Source: Lentinula raphanica (Eukaryota; Basidiomycota; Agaricomycetes; Agaricales; Omphalotaceae). From it: a DNA stretch of 64,000 nucleotides. Under the pieces are notes generated by a model that did not search any database, was not told the DNA's origin, and saw only the letters and a program-made list of their open reading frames with translations. The position numbers and the translations under genes were made by a program. Location: contig JANVFP010000007.1 in assembly GCA_027919835.1 (NCBI GenBank), positions 372,001-436,000 of the forward strand, written 5' to 3'. Shown here piece after piece: positions 12,194-22,978 of this stretch (position 1 is the stretch's first letter; every line of letters begins with the position of its first letter).

Positions 12194-12793
12194 GATTGTA
12201 TGTACCTTTTGGATTGATGATAGGACCGCAAAATGAGAGATAATCGATGAATTCTGGTCCTAGCCTAGTATGTTCTCCAGCTCTTAGTTGGCGGCGGTGG
12301 TTTGAGGATCGCGGTAGAACCTCAAATTTTGAAACACAGCGTTCCGCGCTGGGCCGCTGGCCAAGTCACGGGCAAGGCCGCCGAGGCTCGGCGTACATAA
12401 TTCGCCCCATCGACGCACGTCTTCCTTTCTCCTCCTCACATCGTACACGAGTTCAGCCACGAAAAGTTAACCTTTTTTGAATCCAACCATATGTCATTTT
12501 CTTGGTAACATAACCTTGCCTTGACACCGTGTACTAAGTCAGCAATTCCGGTGGAAAGGCTTCATTGTAGCAAAGAACCGTACCCCGGAATGGGAATCAG
12601 TTTGTTGAAAGGATTCAGAACTCCAGCTGGATGGGGCTGATTTTCCGAAGAGTTTCTACGTTTTTTGTGAGTACGGAAGACTTCCATGAAAGTAAGTACA
12701 AGTATGTCATAGAACATATCAATGTCAAGAACATCAGATGTGTTCAACAGACCAAGGGATTCTTGGCTTTTCGAAGACTCTTGGCGCGCCGCC

Positions 12794-12800
12794 TATAAAA
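12794..12800 (+). promoter_or_regulatory. TATA box upstream of the small membrane-protein gene
   Basis: TATAAAA lies 105 bp upstream of the ATG at 12905; a second TATAAAT occurs near 12848. The divergent acylpyruvase gene starts at 12193, so the 0.7-kb interval between them probably holds both promoters. Confidence 0.45.
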
Positions 12801-12904
12801 AAGCCCAAGCCTGTCTTGGCTGCTACATAAGATCGCCTTGTGTTTGGTATAAATTCATAGAGGCTGCGCAAGGTTTTCCCCTTATCTGCTCCTTCACGAC
12901 AACG

Positions 12905-13532
12905 ATGTCCAGCTCGGACAATTCTACCCAAGTCACTTCGAACAATTACGACTCTGACGAGTATGTACCTCTTCATCTGTACTTTCATGGGTCTCTATCG
13001 CTGATTCTATTCTCATAGCCAGCTCGGTGTCTCTTGGGAGATTGGAGTGATTGTTGGGATAAGTGAGGGATACTTCCATCGACGATATGACATTATTTTG
13101 CTGAATGAGCTCCAAGTCTTTATTGTTATAGCTGTGATCGCTGCTGCAATATTTCAACGACGCAACAAACGACGGTTAGCTAGGAGATTGGCCGAGGATC
13201 TCGAAAAGACGCAACGTCGCCCTGATTCAATACATGTCCGTCCAACGAAGAATCGCCATTCGTTGTCATCATCTGGGACGTTGAAGGATCCGAACGAGTA
13301 TACTCTGGGTAAAGATGCCGCGGATTTCGATTTCACTGCGCAGACAGTGATACGCAAGGTACATACCTTCCCTTTCCAATGATGTCGATAAAACGTTTTG
13401 TTGATCAATTTCTCGCAGCCTTCTCCCTCCCTGTCCATCTCTTCAGGATCCAAAAAGTCGTCACGGATGAAGAATAATGTCGAATATGTGTTACAGAAAC
13501 CTCCCAGCTACTATTGGGACCCCCGATCGTAG
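12905..13532 (+). CDS. Small single-pass membrane protein
   Basis: Four exons (12905-12960, 13019-13062, 13132-13358, 13419-13532) join in frame to encode 146 residues. The N-terminal 20 residues are polar and Ser/Asn-rich. One hydrophobic helix follows (IGVIVGITVIAAAIF, about residues 27-42), then a strongly basic stop-transfer patch (QRRNKRRLARRLAEDLEKTQ). The tail contains HSLSSSGTLKDPNEY and ends KPPSYYWDPRS. There is no cleavable signal peptide, so the helix probably acts as a signal anchor with a basic cytosolic side. The PPSY end resembles a PY motif that recruits NEDD4/Rsp5-type ubiquitin ligases; that is inference. No named family was recognised. Confidence 0.8.
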
Positions 13533-13971
13533 CTCATGTTCAACCCACTCGTGTGTATTTTTACCTAAGCATCCTGTATTTCTCGGTGTGTTCCTCTCGC
13601 CTCATCGACTTATCATGCGTCTTAATCTCCCTCTACTTGACAGCATTGCAGTCAATCAAACGTCCTCTCCATAATGATTTTGCACATCTTTTGTATATTC
13701 TGCATCGTTCGGCAGTCCCCAACTACTACATAGCCTTCGACCGCTATGAATAACTATTAATTGCTACGTAGACATCACAACTAAGAATTGGAAATGCTGT
13801 AAATTCTGAACTTGTGTGCGAGAACATGGAAATGCTGTTGAAGGTCACGGTTGAATACAAAATGCCGGATCCGTATGCTTTTGGCTCCTATGCACTCACC
13901 AATGGTGATGATTAATTATTCATTTTATATCTCATCTTTCACCACCACGACCATAACTATTTATCCTCCAG

Positions 13972-16343
13972 ATGTCTACAAACACTCGCTCTGGCTCCAG
14001 CAAACGCAAGAAACTCCCGGCTTGTGACTATTGTAAAGCTCACCGTGTGCTTTGCCATCCGCAGATACTCGGGCCCTGTCCTCGCTGTGAAGAGAAAGGA
14101 GTCGAGTTAGTATTCTCTCAACGTCTTCAAGTTCTAGACATCTTGCTCATATTCAGGTTCTCAAAGCTGTCGAACGACACCAGTTACCCGCAGGAAACGA
14201 AGGACAAAGGCGGAGCTCGTGCAATCTAAAGCCAGCTCGAACAGTTTCAGTAGTGATGCAGCTTCGCCTAGCTTGAGCTCTTCAACGAATACTCCTGGAT
14301 CTGCGCAATTCATAGAGCCGATACTATCCTGCGGCGAGTCATCTTCAATGGTCATCATGCATCCACAGGATATCCTTGAGCCAATCAATTTGGATGAGCC
14401 AACACCAGTCCCTCCGACTTTACAGATGTCGTCGGAGATCATTGAAGAGTTCATGCAAAGTGCGTGTCCAGGACTATCGACGTCAAACAGCCTTCATAAC
14501 AACGTTATGTGTTCTAGTGCCTCGAAATGCGCCCTACGACTCCCATCCCATCAGAACAAATCCCTTCATATCTCTTTCTCATCTAAAAACCAAACTCCAA
14601 GCGCATTCATGGGATCTATGTTCTCTCACACCTCAAGAACGCGTGCTTACGCACTGTTTACTCACCTTGCTTGCTCTCCATTCCACGAATCCTTCTGTTA
14701 TCGGACCAGGCGAAGTTTCTGTAGAGGGACGCCAAATTTTCTTCACTGTCTTACCTCTCAAAACCCCTGTCGTACCTGACCTTCGTGAATATGGGTTTCG
14801 GAGAGAAAGAGTGGTTAGGCAGTTGTGGGCAGAATCTTTGTGGTTGGCGAATCAGGAAGGTGTCGCTACCAATACGTCGAAGGAGAACGCAGCTTCATGT
14901 TGGATATTGGGGTACCTGCGACATAGTGAGTAATGTGCTCGTCCGCGCTATGCCTTTGTCCTTGATGATTGACCTTAACATTGGCTTGTAGTAATTTTGG
15001 GTAAAGGTGCTTCGGCATACAGCGCTGCCTATGTCTATCATATGCGCACTCTTGCGGAGGAAGGAAAGCTATCGACAGCATCAGATGAAATGCTCAAGTT
15101 TCGTGGACAGATGGTACGCCCGACTTCCTTGAATTCCTCCACTCCATTCAAATTGGTGCAAACTCAGATAGGCGATACTATACCTGCATTGATGGCAGGG
15201 AAGAATATTCCTTTGTGGGTCCAATCCGGTACATTTGCTGCGAATCGCATTCTGAGGATGTACAATGCAGGACTCTGAACGACGAATATTTGATTGTCCC
15301 TCACAAACCGGATTCGTTGGAGCATCTTATTGACAAGTTCACGACTCGCACTTGTACCACCTCAGAAATCTTCCACTCAATCCACACTTGTAGGTTACAA
15401 TCAGCATGGAGGGCAAAGGGTTAACCCTGATGTTTGCAGTTACTCACAACATCATTCGTCTATCTCGAGAAACGGTAGACAATCTCAGCGGAGGTCAGTT
15501 CTGTAGACTCTTGCCCGCTCGAAAATTCTAATTCACATACCGTGTATCGTGTTCGTCAGCTTATGCACGTAGTCAACCTCTTGACGAATGTTTCCTCACC
15601 AAGCATTTCGCCTCACTAGACATCTTCCACTCTTTCTTATCCGCTACATTGCGACAAATCAATCTACAACTGGTTCCAGGCCGTTCAACACCGCAGGTCA
15701 TGTATTACCTCCGTGTCTGCTCGTACGGGCTTTCTAGTTCATGGGGCTCGTTGATCCTTGTCCTTTTCGAGCTCCTGAGGGATCGTTCTCTCCATAACAC
15801 AGCTCGGGTAGACAATCTCGACGACGGCAATTGCGGTAACTTTCCATCAGGTATTTCCGCCGAGATGAGCACTCGCCGGCTGTCTGTACACCTTCATCAT
15901 GCGCGAAAACTGGTTTCGAGGACCGTTGTGGAATTAACCGAGACGACGAGGAATACGCCTTCGATTGCACGGTTGATACCACCAAAGGACTTGGCGAGGT
16001 GGGCTAGATTTTTATTGGCTGAAGAGAATATTGTGGATATCACCCGGGCACAGTGCACGCAAGCACTCGAATGGTGCGTCTAACCTTACGACCATTGAGT
16101 TTCTCGTTATGCTTATGGATATGTCTTCGGTGTAGCATTCGTGATGTGTTCAAACTCCTGGGATTCTCGTATGCCGATCGGACTGGGATTATTGAGGCTA
16201 TCGATGAACGTCTTGCCTCATATGCTGTTGATAATATGCTTACGCAGCTGAGGCAACAGGATGATGTGTGGTTGCATGATTCAACGGGTTATCCGATCGT
16301 GAATACGAACTCGGATTGGTTGGGGCTCGAAGTTGGGCTTTGA
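13972..16343 (+). CDS. Zn2Cys6 fungal transcription factor
   Basis: Gal4-type binuclear zinc cluster regulator. Exon 1 (13972-14105) and exon 2 (14167-14459) join to complete the six cysteines: CDYCKAHRVLCHPQILGPC then PRCEEKGVDC, spacing C-x2-C-x6-C-x7-C-x2-C-x6-C, followed by the basic linker TRRKRRTK. Exon 3 (14518-14925) begins the fungal transcription-factor middle homology region (LTPQERVLTHCLLTLLALHS; VRQLWAESLWLANQEGV). Later exons (from 14992) carry GKGASAYSAAYVYHMRTLAE, LNDEYLIVPHKPDSLEHLID, THNIIRLSRETVDNL and SLDIFHSFLSATLRQINLQL. The last clear exon ends at 16343 with DWLGLEVGL. Splicing between 15700 and 16100 is less certain. Targets are unknown. Confidence 0.85.
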
Positions 16344-16959
16344 TGAATTGCCAATGGACTGAATATACGAATTGGAGAATCTGTGTAGAGTATTGTGCGT
16401 GGATGGATGGGATATCATTAAGACGAGTTGCAATACTGCTAGAACAACAAGCTCAAATACTCTTCATCAAGTGTTTTCTGGAACGTTTTCAACTCTCTTT
16501 GTGCACTCTCTCTGAAGAACTACAGGAGTACTCGAAGCCCATACAACTCTGCTTTCTCTGCTTCATCAACCACCGCTCGTTGGGGATAAGTATTCAGGAG
16601 GATCCTCGTCTTGCTCCAAACGTCCAAGTCGAACCAAGATCTCGTTCACTCCATGCTGAAGGTGTTGAAGAACCGTATCCTCGGTACTCCCCGCAGCGTC
16701 AGGATTTATTGGTTGCGAAGGTTCCCCGGGGGTCTCTTCGAGCTGGGCAGCATTTTCAATCGACCTATGGCCTTTGTTTAATTATGACCTACTGTCGAGT
16801 GATGACGATGATCAAGGATCGATTACTCACGACTGTGGACCAGAGCATGCTCGGAGCTTTTTTGGGCGACTCCTATGTTGTCGAGAATGCTACACGGTGG
16901 CACATGAATCGTCAGTGTTAATATTACTAGCAATTCAGCACTTGAATCTGAGCGACAAC
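16344..16959. other. 3' flank between convergent genes
   Basis: A 201-codon frame over 16316-16921 overlaps the end of the zinc-cluster gene. A different frame near 16641-16785 reads DLVHSMLKVLKNRILGTPRS to a stop, which could be an extra C-terminal exon of the transcription factor. I could not join it convincingly and leave it unassigned. Confidence 0.35.
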
Positions 16960-18694
16960 TCACAGCGGTGATATTTGGAAAATCTTCTTAGTGTCATCGA
17001 TCTTCGACTGTCGATGATATCGCCAACGGTATAAACACACAAGCATGCAGAAAATGACTATCAGACCAGCAGCCGTGCCTCCAACGATAGCTGCAACAGT
17101 TCTACCAGTAAACTCATTTCGTTCGGTATTACTACTTGCTTGACTCGCAGTCGCGGTTGATGTTTGGGAGTCACTGGATGTCGGAATGGAGGTAACGATT
17201 GGGACAAACATTGTACGCACTGATCCAGTGACAATGGTTGATGCGGTACTAAACTGCCCCGACTCGTCGATCACGGACACCAAGACACATTCACCATCCG
17301 TCGAAGAAGTCAAATGACAGTCCTTGAACAAGTCGGAGATTGGGCTGTCATCGTTCAATTCAGGCTTTCTCCAACCAGAAGCGGACACGACCGCGGTCTC
17401 TGAGCGTGTAACTTCGTTGAACAATGGAAATGGGCAACAGAAAGTTTGTGCGCACTAGTGGCCGTAAGGGTAACCTGCTTGGGTAGGACGTCATTGTCGA
17501 ATGTAACCCATTCGGTGGTCTTCAGGTGGGCCTCAATTATGAAAGTCGTTTGGCTTGCTTCGGAATTCGTCCCAAGAGGTTTGGCCCATCGTGTGAGACC
17601 ATCGAGATCGGTGAATTGAAACAATGCCAGGTCGGTCTCTTCTGAGAAGCCTAAGGTAGGGAGGGGGGTTCTTTCAGCATTTATTTCGCTCCGCGGTAGC
17701 TCGATGAAGTTACGAGTCCGAATGAAACTTGTGAATGTGGGCCATTGCCACAAGGCATGGCATAAACGAGTCCGAAAGACTCTGAATCAAGTGCCTTGGT
17801 TGAGAACAAGTAGGACAACTTGGAAATATGAAAAATGTCACTAAGGACCACAATTCCTCTTTGATCTCAGTGGTATAGGTGGAAAGGCTACTACAACATC
17901 TGAGTTCATCCAGGTCATTCACCTTATCTCTTGTTTAGAATTAAGTAACCCACATAAAAGTTCCAAGAGAATAATATAGATGGAAAGGTAGTTTCAACTT
18001 TCATTGCAAGAGTAAGTCGAAAGGCATGCCCCACGCTAGCCAGCCAGTGTAGAACAAAGAAGAGAGAAGCACAAACACGTACTCTGTCAAGGTTCCGAAT
18101 ACACACTGATCGATCTTGACTCCTCCAAAGAATAGTGTCGTCATGCTGTTATCTTGAAGCCATTGTTGCATGGGTGTCGACGCTCCCCACATTCCAGAGA
18201 GACAATCTACATGACCGTTCTTCATGATCAGTTCTGTCATTCCACATATGAAAGTTGAGGAGATGCACTCTTGTTTAAATGGAAGCCAGTACCATTAGCA
18301 ACACCTTCATTCTGTTCTTCGAAGAGGTCTCCCCATCTGAGAGGGAAGAGCCCGTTATAAGAGAGACAGATAATTTGTTGGTATTGAATGTCCAAATTCA
18401 CGGCTGAGCATTCCAGGCTCCCCTCGTAACTTTGCACCCAGCATCAATAGTAATGTTGGGACCAGACGTAGTACTTGTGGCAGCAACAGACTGGTCTCAG
18501 TGGTCTGATTCGGGGACGACATCGAGCTTCTTCCAATAGTTGAGCTCATTTCCGAAGATCGTTGTATCATCCGGTACACCAGTCAATCGTTTAGAGTGTC
18601 TGCGACTGTCGCAGTAGGCCTGAGGAATCAGAATGAGTGATACTGAAAGGACAGCGTAAAACACTGATAGATAGTTCAGAACCTTCATAGTCAT
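16960..18694 (-). CDS. Secreted, C-terminally membrane-anchored protein of unknown function
   Basis: Multi-exon gene. The start at 18694 opens a signal peptide (MKVLNYLSVFYAVLSVSLIL up to about residue 28). Internal exons include DDTTIFGNELNYWKKLDVV, NLDIQYQQIICLSYNGLFPL, ELIMKNGHVDCLSGMWGAS and GGVKIDQCVFGTL, with spaced cysteines that suggest disulphides. A later ectodomain part reads LDSESFGLVYAMPCGNGPHS and LALFQFTDLDGLTRWAKPL. Near the C-terminus a Ser/Thr-rich stalk leads to one membrane helix (VAAIVGGTAAGLIVIFCMLV) and a short basic cytosolic tail (CLYRWRYHRQSKIDD) ending at 16960. The architecture matches a cell-surface sensor or wall-associated protein, but I recognise no family. Exon borders between 17400 and 18500 are uncertain. 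Confidence 0.6.
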
Positions 18695-18984
18695 GAGGGA
18701 ATTCCAGGTTGGATTTGTATCGACAGATGAAGAATGCTATCCAATTTATGGTATGGCCATAGAAGCATCTTATTGAGAAAGGGCCTCCGGACCCGTACAT
18801 GATCACAAAGTTTGTTATCGGGGAGTGATCTCGTTCGTAGTCCTTCGAGTCTCACAGGAAGCATACATTGATGATTGAGGTTTAAATATCTGTCGGATGA
18901 TCAGCCTAAAGTGGGACCACCATGATGACCTCTACATACCGTAAGGGTTCAGAGAGCTACCTGTCCGATGATCATGTTGAGCTT

Positions 18985-19225
18985 GGAGGGTTCAAAACAG
19001 CCGCAGAGTCAGAAGAGGAGAGGAGGAGAATATGGTGTATGAAGTCGTCTGGAGCGACGACGGCGCAACCTTCTGTCATGCATTGTATACAGTGCTCCGC
19101 TTTGTCTCGGATTTTGGACACGGCGTACGCGTTCCAGCAGCCGGAGCAGACGGGGTGACTGCCTCCTTGACCCACTTTGGGTAACGGTGACGATCTTTGG
19201 ATGGGAGATACGTGAACATAGAGGA
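18985..19225 (-). pseudogene. Fragment of Ariadne-type RBR E3 ubiquitin ligase (RING1 half)
   Basis: The minus strand reads HPVCSGCWNAYAVSKIRDKA then EHCIQCMTEGCAVVAPDDFI, the second half of a RING1 domain as found in Ariadne-type RING-between-RING ligases, with its zinc-ligand cysteine pairs (C-x2-C, C-x4-C). Before it the expected first RING1 cysteines are not clearly present (a degenerate FGPSRTSSDSCSARKC stretch). After HHIL the frame continues into unrelated SSSDSAAVLNPPSST and stops; no IBR or RING2 follows. The piece lies in the same strand and order as the N-terminal fragment at 22490-22800, so both probably come from one broken gene. Confidence 0.6.
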
Positions 19226-19441
19226 GCAGGGGGAAGAGAAGGGGAGAGGCAAGACGATAAGAACAATAAGAGGATTCCTGCATTTCCGAGCAGAGCAAGA
19301 ATCAGATGATGTTCGTGAAGGTCCAAAACCTCGAAAGGATGCCAAAATTTTTGCATGCACCGGCAAGTACTTTGCGAACCGTGTGTTTCTTCCTCAGTCT
19401 GGTCGCTGCGAGGACCCCAAATCTTTATCTTGAAACGAGGC

Positions 19442-20672
19442 GAACAAAGGTGAATTGATGGGAAGAGTTGAACTTGCTCTAAATTACTTTACTCCCGAAA
19501 AAGCGCCGTTTTAGGCGCCCGTAGAACATGCATACCCCAAACGACTACATACATGCTTAGCAACTTATACAGCGGCAGCAACTCTGAGAGCAATTTACAC
19601 TACGCAAGCAACGCTCTAAGATCATCTAAGGCAGCAAAAACATTTGGAATTTTCGTTCGAAAGAAAGGTCAGCCAGCAAAACTGGCCTCTACCATCTGCC
19701 GCCCATGATCAATTACTCCATTCAAAGTGAGCTATTTTCGAGAAAATCAGACTCGTATCTTTCTCTCACAGTTCATGAAAAGAGAATTACTCGCCATTCT
19801 ATCGTGACCGACATGAGGAGTAAAACGAGCCACTCTCTCCTCTGGATCCATCTCCAGCAAGTCATCCACGGATATCTGACAAAGAATGACACACGCCGAG
19901 AAGTGGTTCATTCCGTCTGCGGCCGCAAGGTTGTCTTCATCCTAGAAGAGAATCATGAGAATCCTTCTCCTCGAGCAAGTATCACTGTCAGATGAAAAAA
20001 AACTCTTACCTCACCACCTTCATCATCCAACCATGCTCGATCACCCCACAAGCCAACCTCCGTCCCACTCCTCTTATCTGCTTCATCCCCAAACGTCCTC
20101 GCAATCATCGCCGCATCCTGTACCGTATCCGCAAACGCATTCAACACCCGACACCCTTCCCTCTTATCTCCACAAGCCTCCTTCAACGACATATCTCTCC
20201 GGAACTTCCGAACAGCCTTGATCACAGGCGGAGAATACGCGTTCAAACTTGAACTTGCACTTGCACTTGATGTAGATTTGGTCGCTGAATCGGGCTTGAA
20301 CGCCATTGAAGGAGCGAACGCCTCGAATATGACGAGTAGGTTATCGTATCGCCAGGATTGTTCTGATATCGTGTCGACGAGAGTGTCGACTTGAGAAGGC
20401 GGAGCGAGCAGATTGGTGAAAATGACTGCGGTGTGCGGATCGATGATGAGATCCACGGCCACAAGTGTGTCGCGTTCTACTAGCCCGACACCACAAGCTC
20501 CAGAGCGTAGTGAACGAACCAAAGCCTGCTTCTGGAGTAGATTCATTGAAGCCATGTACCAATGCGCGGTGGTAGGCAACGTTCGGTCGCCGGAATCTGG
20601 AAGCCGCAGTGTGTTCTTATCAAAAATGCCTTCTGGGGCAATCTTATGGGCCAAAGATCGATTGCTCGACTC
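19442..20672 (-). repeat. Segmental duplication, left copy (partner at 61527-62757)
   Basis: Same orientation and high similarity to 61527-62757. Homology starts abruptly at GAACAAAGGTGAATTGATGG and ends near the codons for ESSN.SLAHKIAP. Coding and non-coding parts are both conserved, including the run ATGCATACCCCAAACGACTA (near 19529 and 61613) and AACTTATACAGCGGCAGCAA. The left copy has small differences such as a TTT insertion near 19493. It covers the last exons and the 3' flank of the SHOC1/Zip2-like gene. No target-site duplication was found at the ends. Confidence 0.85.
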
Positions 20673-21265
20673 CATCTCTGTTGGCTTTAGTACTTGAAGT
20701 AGGCTGTGGCACTGACGGAGCTTCATATTCGTCACATCGAAGACGTCTCGAACAGGACTCTTAGAAAAGAGCCCGTTTGCCTTCGTAGGTTTATTTTTCA
20801 TAGGTGAAGCGTATTCCACATCCACATTGTCATTGAAGATATTATGAAGATCTGGCAGAGGATTAGGAATAGACACAGGTGCTGGTTTAGGTCTCAAAGG
20901 TGCAATTGTGGTGGGGTTGTTAGAAGAGCCTGCATCCAATAGAGGTTGATTGTCTGTTGTAGATTTCGACGGGGCAGCTGTAAGACTGGGTAGAGGGGAG
21001 AGTGGAGGCGTATCAGTAGCCTTTTCCTTTCCTTTATCATCGTTCGGTCTGATTTCTTCTATGTGGACACACGAGAATGCAATTGAGATTCAAGTAGCAT
21101 AAGGCAGTAAGTGAGATCTACATACCTCCAGTCTGAGTGGCCACATCTTTCTCTACAATGATCTCCACCTCTCCAAGAAACTGCTTCATGAGCGGATACG
21201 CGCTATCGTCGATTTCCAAGAGATTGTCCGATGGAGGGTTTGTCGGCGCGCGCGCGTGGAAAGTA

Positions 21266-21271
21266 GGACAA
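21266..21271. repeat. Target-site duplication, left
   Basis: GGACAA directly abuts the left terminal inverted repeat, and the same hexamer abuts the right one at 22124-22129. This supports insertion of the element by transposition. Confidence 0.65.
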
Positions 21272-22123
21272 TATGACGTTATTTCTGTACAATTATTATT
21301 AGCGCCTTGTACATTACTCAGCGCCTCATCAATTCCTCAGCGCCTCACAACTCAAGCCAGCGCACTCGGTAAAATCAGCGCACTCCATAACTCAGTGGCG
21401 CTTTGCAGCCTTATGCAGCTCTGAAATGACACTTTGAGAGTATTTAGCTTTTTCCTGGCTCATTCTATATTACAAAGCTGCTCATAGTGCTGGAGAATGC
21501 TATTAGATGCAATTAATGTAGAGAACATAGCCAATAATTAGCTGATTTGTCAGGAGACGGACCCATGGAGACATGAGGAGACGCGAGGAGACGCGAAAGC
21601 ACTAATTCCCAGGAGCATGTGAGCAGCATGTGACCTCTGTCAGGTGCTGATTCCCAGCAATTCCGATCATCAGATTTGCCTAGATTATGATACTGTCTAG
21701 ACTTGATGAGTCATAGTCACCTAGTCATCTGATTTGAGCGCTAAAGCCTGTCACTTGTGATCTCTGGTGACTTAGTTCTGATAAGATAGCTCTGGATAAG
21801 AGCTGATAAGAGTAGATAACTGAATCAGAGGTGAAAAGAAGAAGAAGAAAATTATCTATTTGCCCTTGCCTGAGCTTTTATAGGCTATTACATGCTCAAT
21901 AAATCACACTGAATCAATTGGAATCTTGAAGTACTACTTTGAAGCTACTGGATTGTTGTGGAGTGCGCTGAGTTGTTATGGAGTGCGCTGATTTTATGGA
22001 GTGCGCTGGCAAAAGATGCCAGAGTTCCGGCTGAAAGGCATTGAGTTTGAGGCGCTGAGGAATTGATGAGGTGCTGAGTAATGTACAAGGCGCTAATAAT
22101 AATTGTACAGAAATAACGTCATA
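21272..22123. mobile_element. Non-autonomous DNA transposon with about 76-bp terminal inverted repeats
   Basis: The left end begins TATGACGTTATTTCTGTACA and the right end is its reverse complement. The inverted match runs about 76 bp with a single clear mismatch (GCGCCTC versus GCACCTC). Inside the termini are subterminal repeats of AGCGCACTCC: two on the left and three or more in inverted orientation on the right. These are typical transposase-binding clusters. No transposase frame is present in 852 bp, so it depends on an enzyme encoded elsewhere. A GGACAA duplication flanks it. The 6-bp duplication and the terminal sequence do not let me assign a superfamily with confidence. Confidence 0.8.
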
Positions 22124-22129
22124 GGACAA
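22124..22129. repeat. Target-site duplication, right
   Basis: GGACAA, matching 21266-21271 on the other side of the transposon. Confidence 0.65.
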
Positions 22130-22489
22130 GAGCCATTCGGTAGATTGAATTTTCTCTTTACCACGAGAACCAGATCCTACAGTATGAAGAGGAAGTCAAC
22201 CGATGAGAAAGAAAAATATCTAGTGAAATAAGTATACCGTGTAATCGTCTGGGGTTGCCATAAACTTTTGTTTTGTGCCCAAGGTGAGTATCATGACCGG
22301 GACCTCCTCGCCAAGACCAGCATCGTCACTCACTTTGAGGTGCATTCTGTACGCTGATATTTTCAAAGTCGTCAAGGATCAAATTCAGCTCAAATTTTAG
22401 GAACTTGGAAAGTCGGTACAGGCTGATTGTGTATGGTAAGGAAGTGGCATGGGGCAAAGTATATTTTGTTGAAGAAACTTACTTCTACA

Positions 22490-22800
22490 CCAAAGATACC
22501 ATAGATACGATCCAAATCTTCCTTCATCGTGTTCTCCACAGAATTTTGGCAGAGCAATTTGTAGTCGACTTTGTACAACTTTTGCTTGAAGCCCGCGCTG
22601 ATCTTAGAGTCGTCGTTGTAGTCATCCGTTTGCATATCATCCTTGTCTTGATCTGCATAGTCAAATAATCATTCATACAGATCTGACAACACGCCAATGC
22701 CCCCAAAGGCACAAGCTAGGACCAGGAGAAGCTTACCGTCGTCATTCTGATAATCCTCCATCATCTCATCGGAGTCGTAGTAATCACCTTCATTGTCAGA
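22490..22800 (-). pseudogene. N-terminal fragment of Ariadne-type RBR E3 ubiquitin ligase
   Basis: The minus strand encodes an acidic leader (DNEGDYYDSDEMMEDYQNDD), an intron, then KLYKVDYKLLCQNSVENTMK and EDLDRIYGIFGVE. This matches the layout of Ariadne-type ligases: an acidic N-terminus followed by a UBA-like segment of the form YEVDxxxLSQxAVExxMxxDVxxISxIFGVD. The frame then meets a donor (GTAAGT) with no recognisable continuation; the expected LLRHMxWNKExLIEKYM is absent and the chimeric gene follows. No in-frame ATG is visible just upstream. The RING1 fragment at 18985-19225 is the likely next surviving piece. Confidence 0.55.
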
Positions 22801-22978
22801 GATATCGTTCGACAACAGAGAAGTTGTGCAGAGGAAGATAGCACGTATAGATTGATAGATGATGAGTATAATACAGGAGATCTAGAAGAACAATGTGGAG
22901 CAAAAGATGCGACGTTGAGAAGAATGGAGAAGCGCGAGATGGCATTGTGACGGAGGTAACAACAACAATGAAGAGTAG

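Larger units (their letters stand above)
19747..22345 (-). pseudogene. Chimeric gene with duplicated SHOC1/Zip2-like C-terminus, interrupted by a transposon
   Basis: Putative start at 22345 (MHLKVSDDAGLGEEVPVMIL). The next exon reads KRKFNLPNGSCP and continues FHARAPTNPPSDNLLEIDDS on the other side of an 852-bp inverted-repeat element, so this exon is broken. The following long exon (about 21075 to 19995) carries EIRPNDDKGKEKATDTPPLS and a disordered stretch, then joins at ESSN to the duplicated domain: RTLPTTAHWYMASMNLLQKQ, SLRSGACGVGLVERDTLVAV, DLIIDPHTAVIFTNLL. A last exon encodes DEDNLAAADGMNHFSACVIL and stops at 19747. The duplicated part is frame-intact. The N-terminal half has a different origin that I cannot name. 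Whether the gene is still expressed is open. Confidence 0.55.

Noticed and set aside
16316..16921. 201-codon frame after the zinc-cluster gene
   Set aside because: Starts inside the last exon of that gene in another frame and shows no family features; possibly a chance frame or an unjoined extra exon.
20413..20697. Plus-strand frame (and its copy at 62498-62734)
   Set aside because: Both are the reverse strand of the duplicated SHOC1/Zip2-like domain; their similarity to each other reflects the duplication, not a separate gene.
21137..21424. Plus-strand frame, and the minus-strand frame at 21914-22129, sharing a DVISVQLLLAPCTLL peptide
   Set aside because: The shared peptide is the translation of the transposon's terminal inverted repeats, not a protein family.
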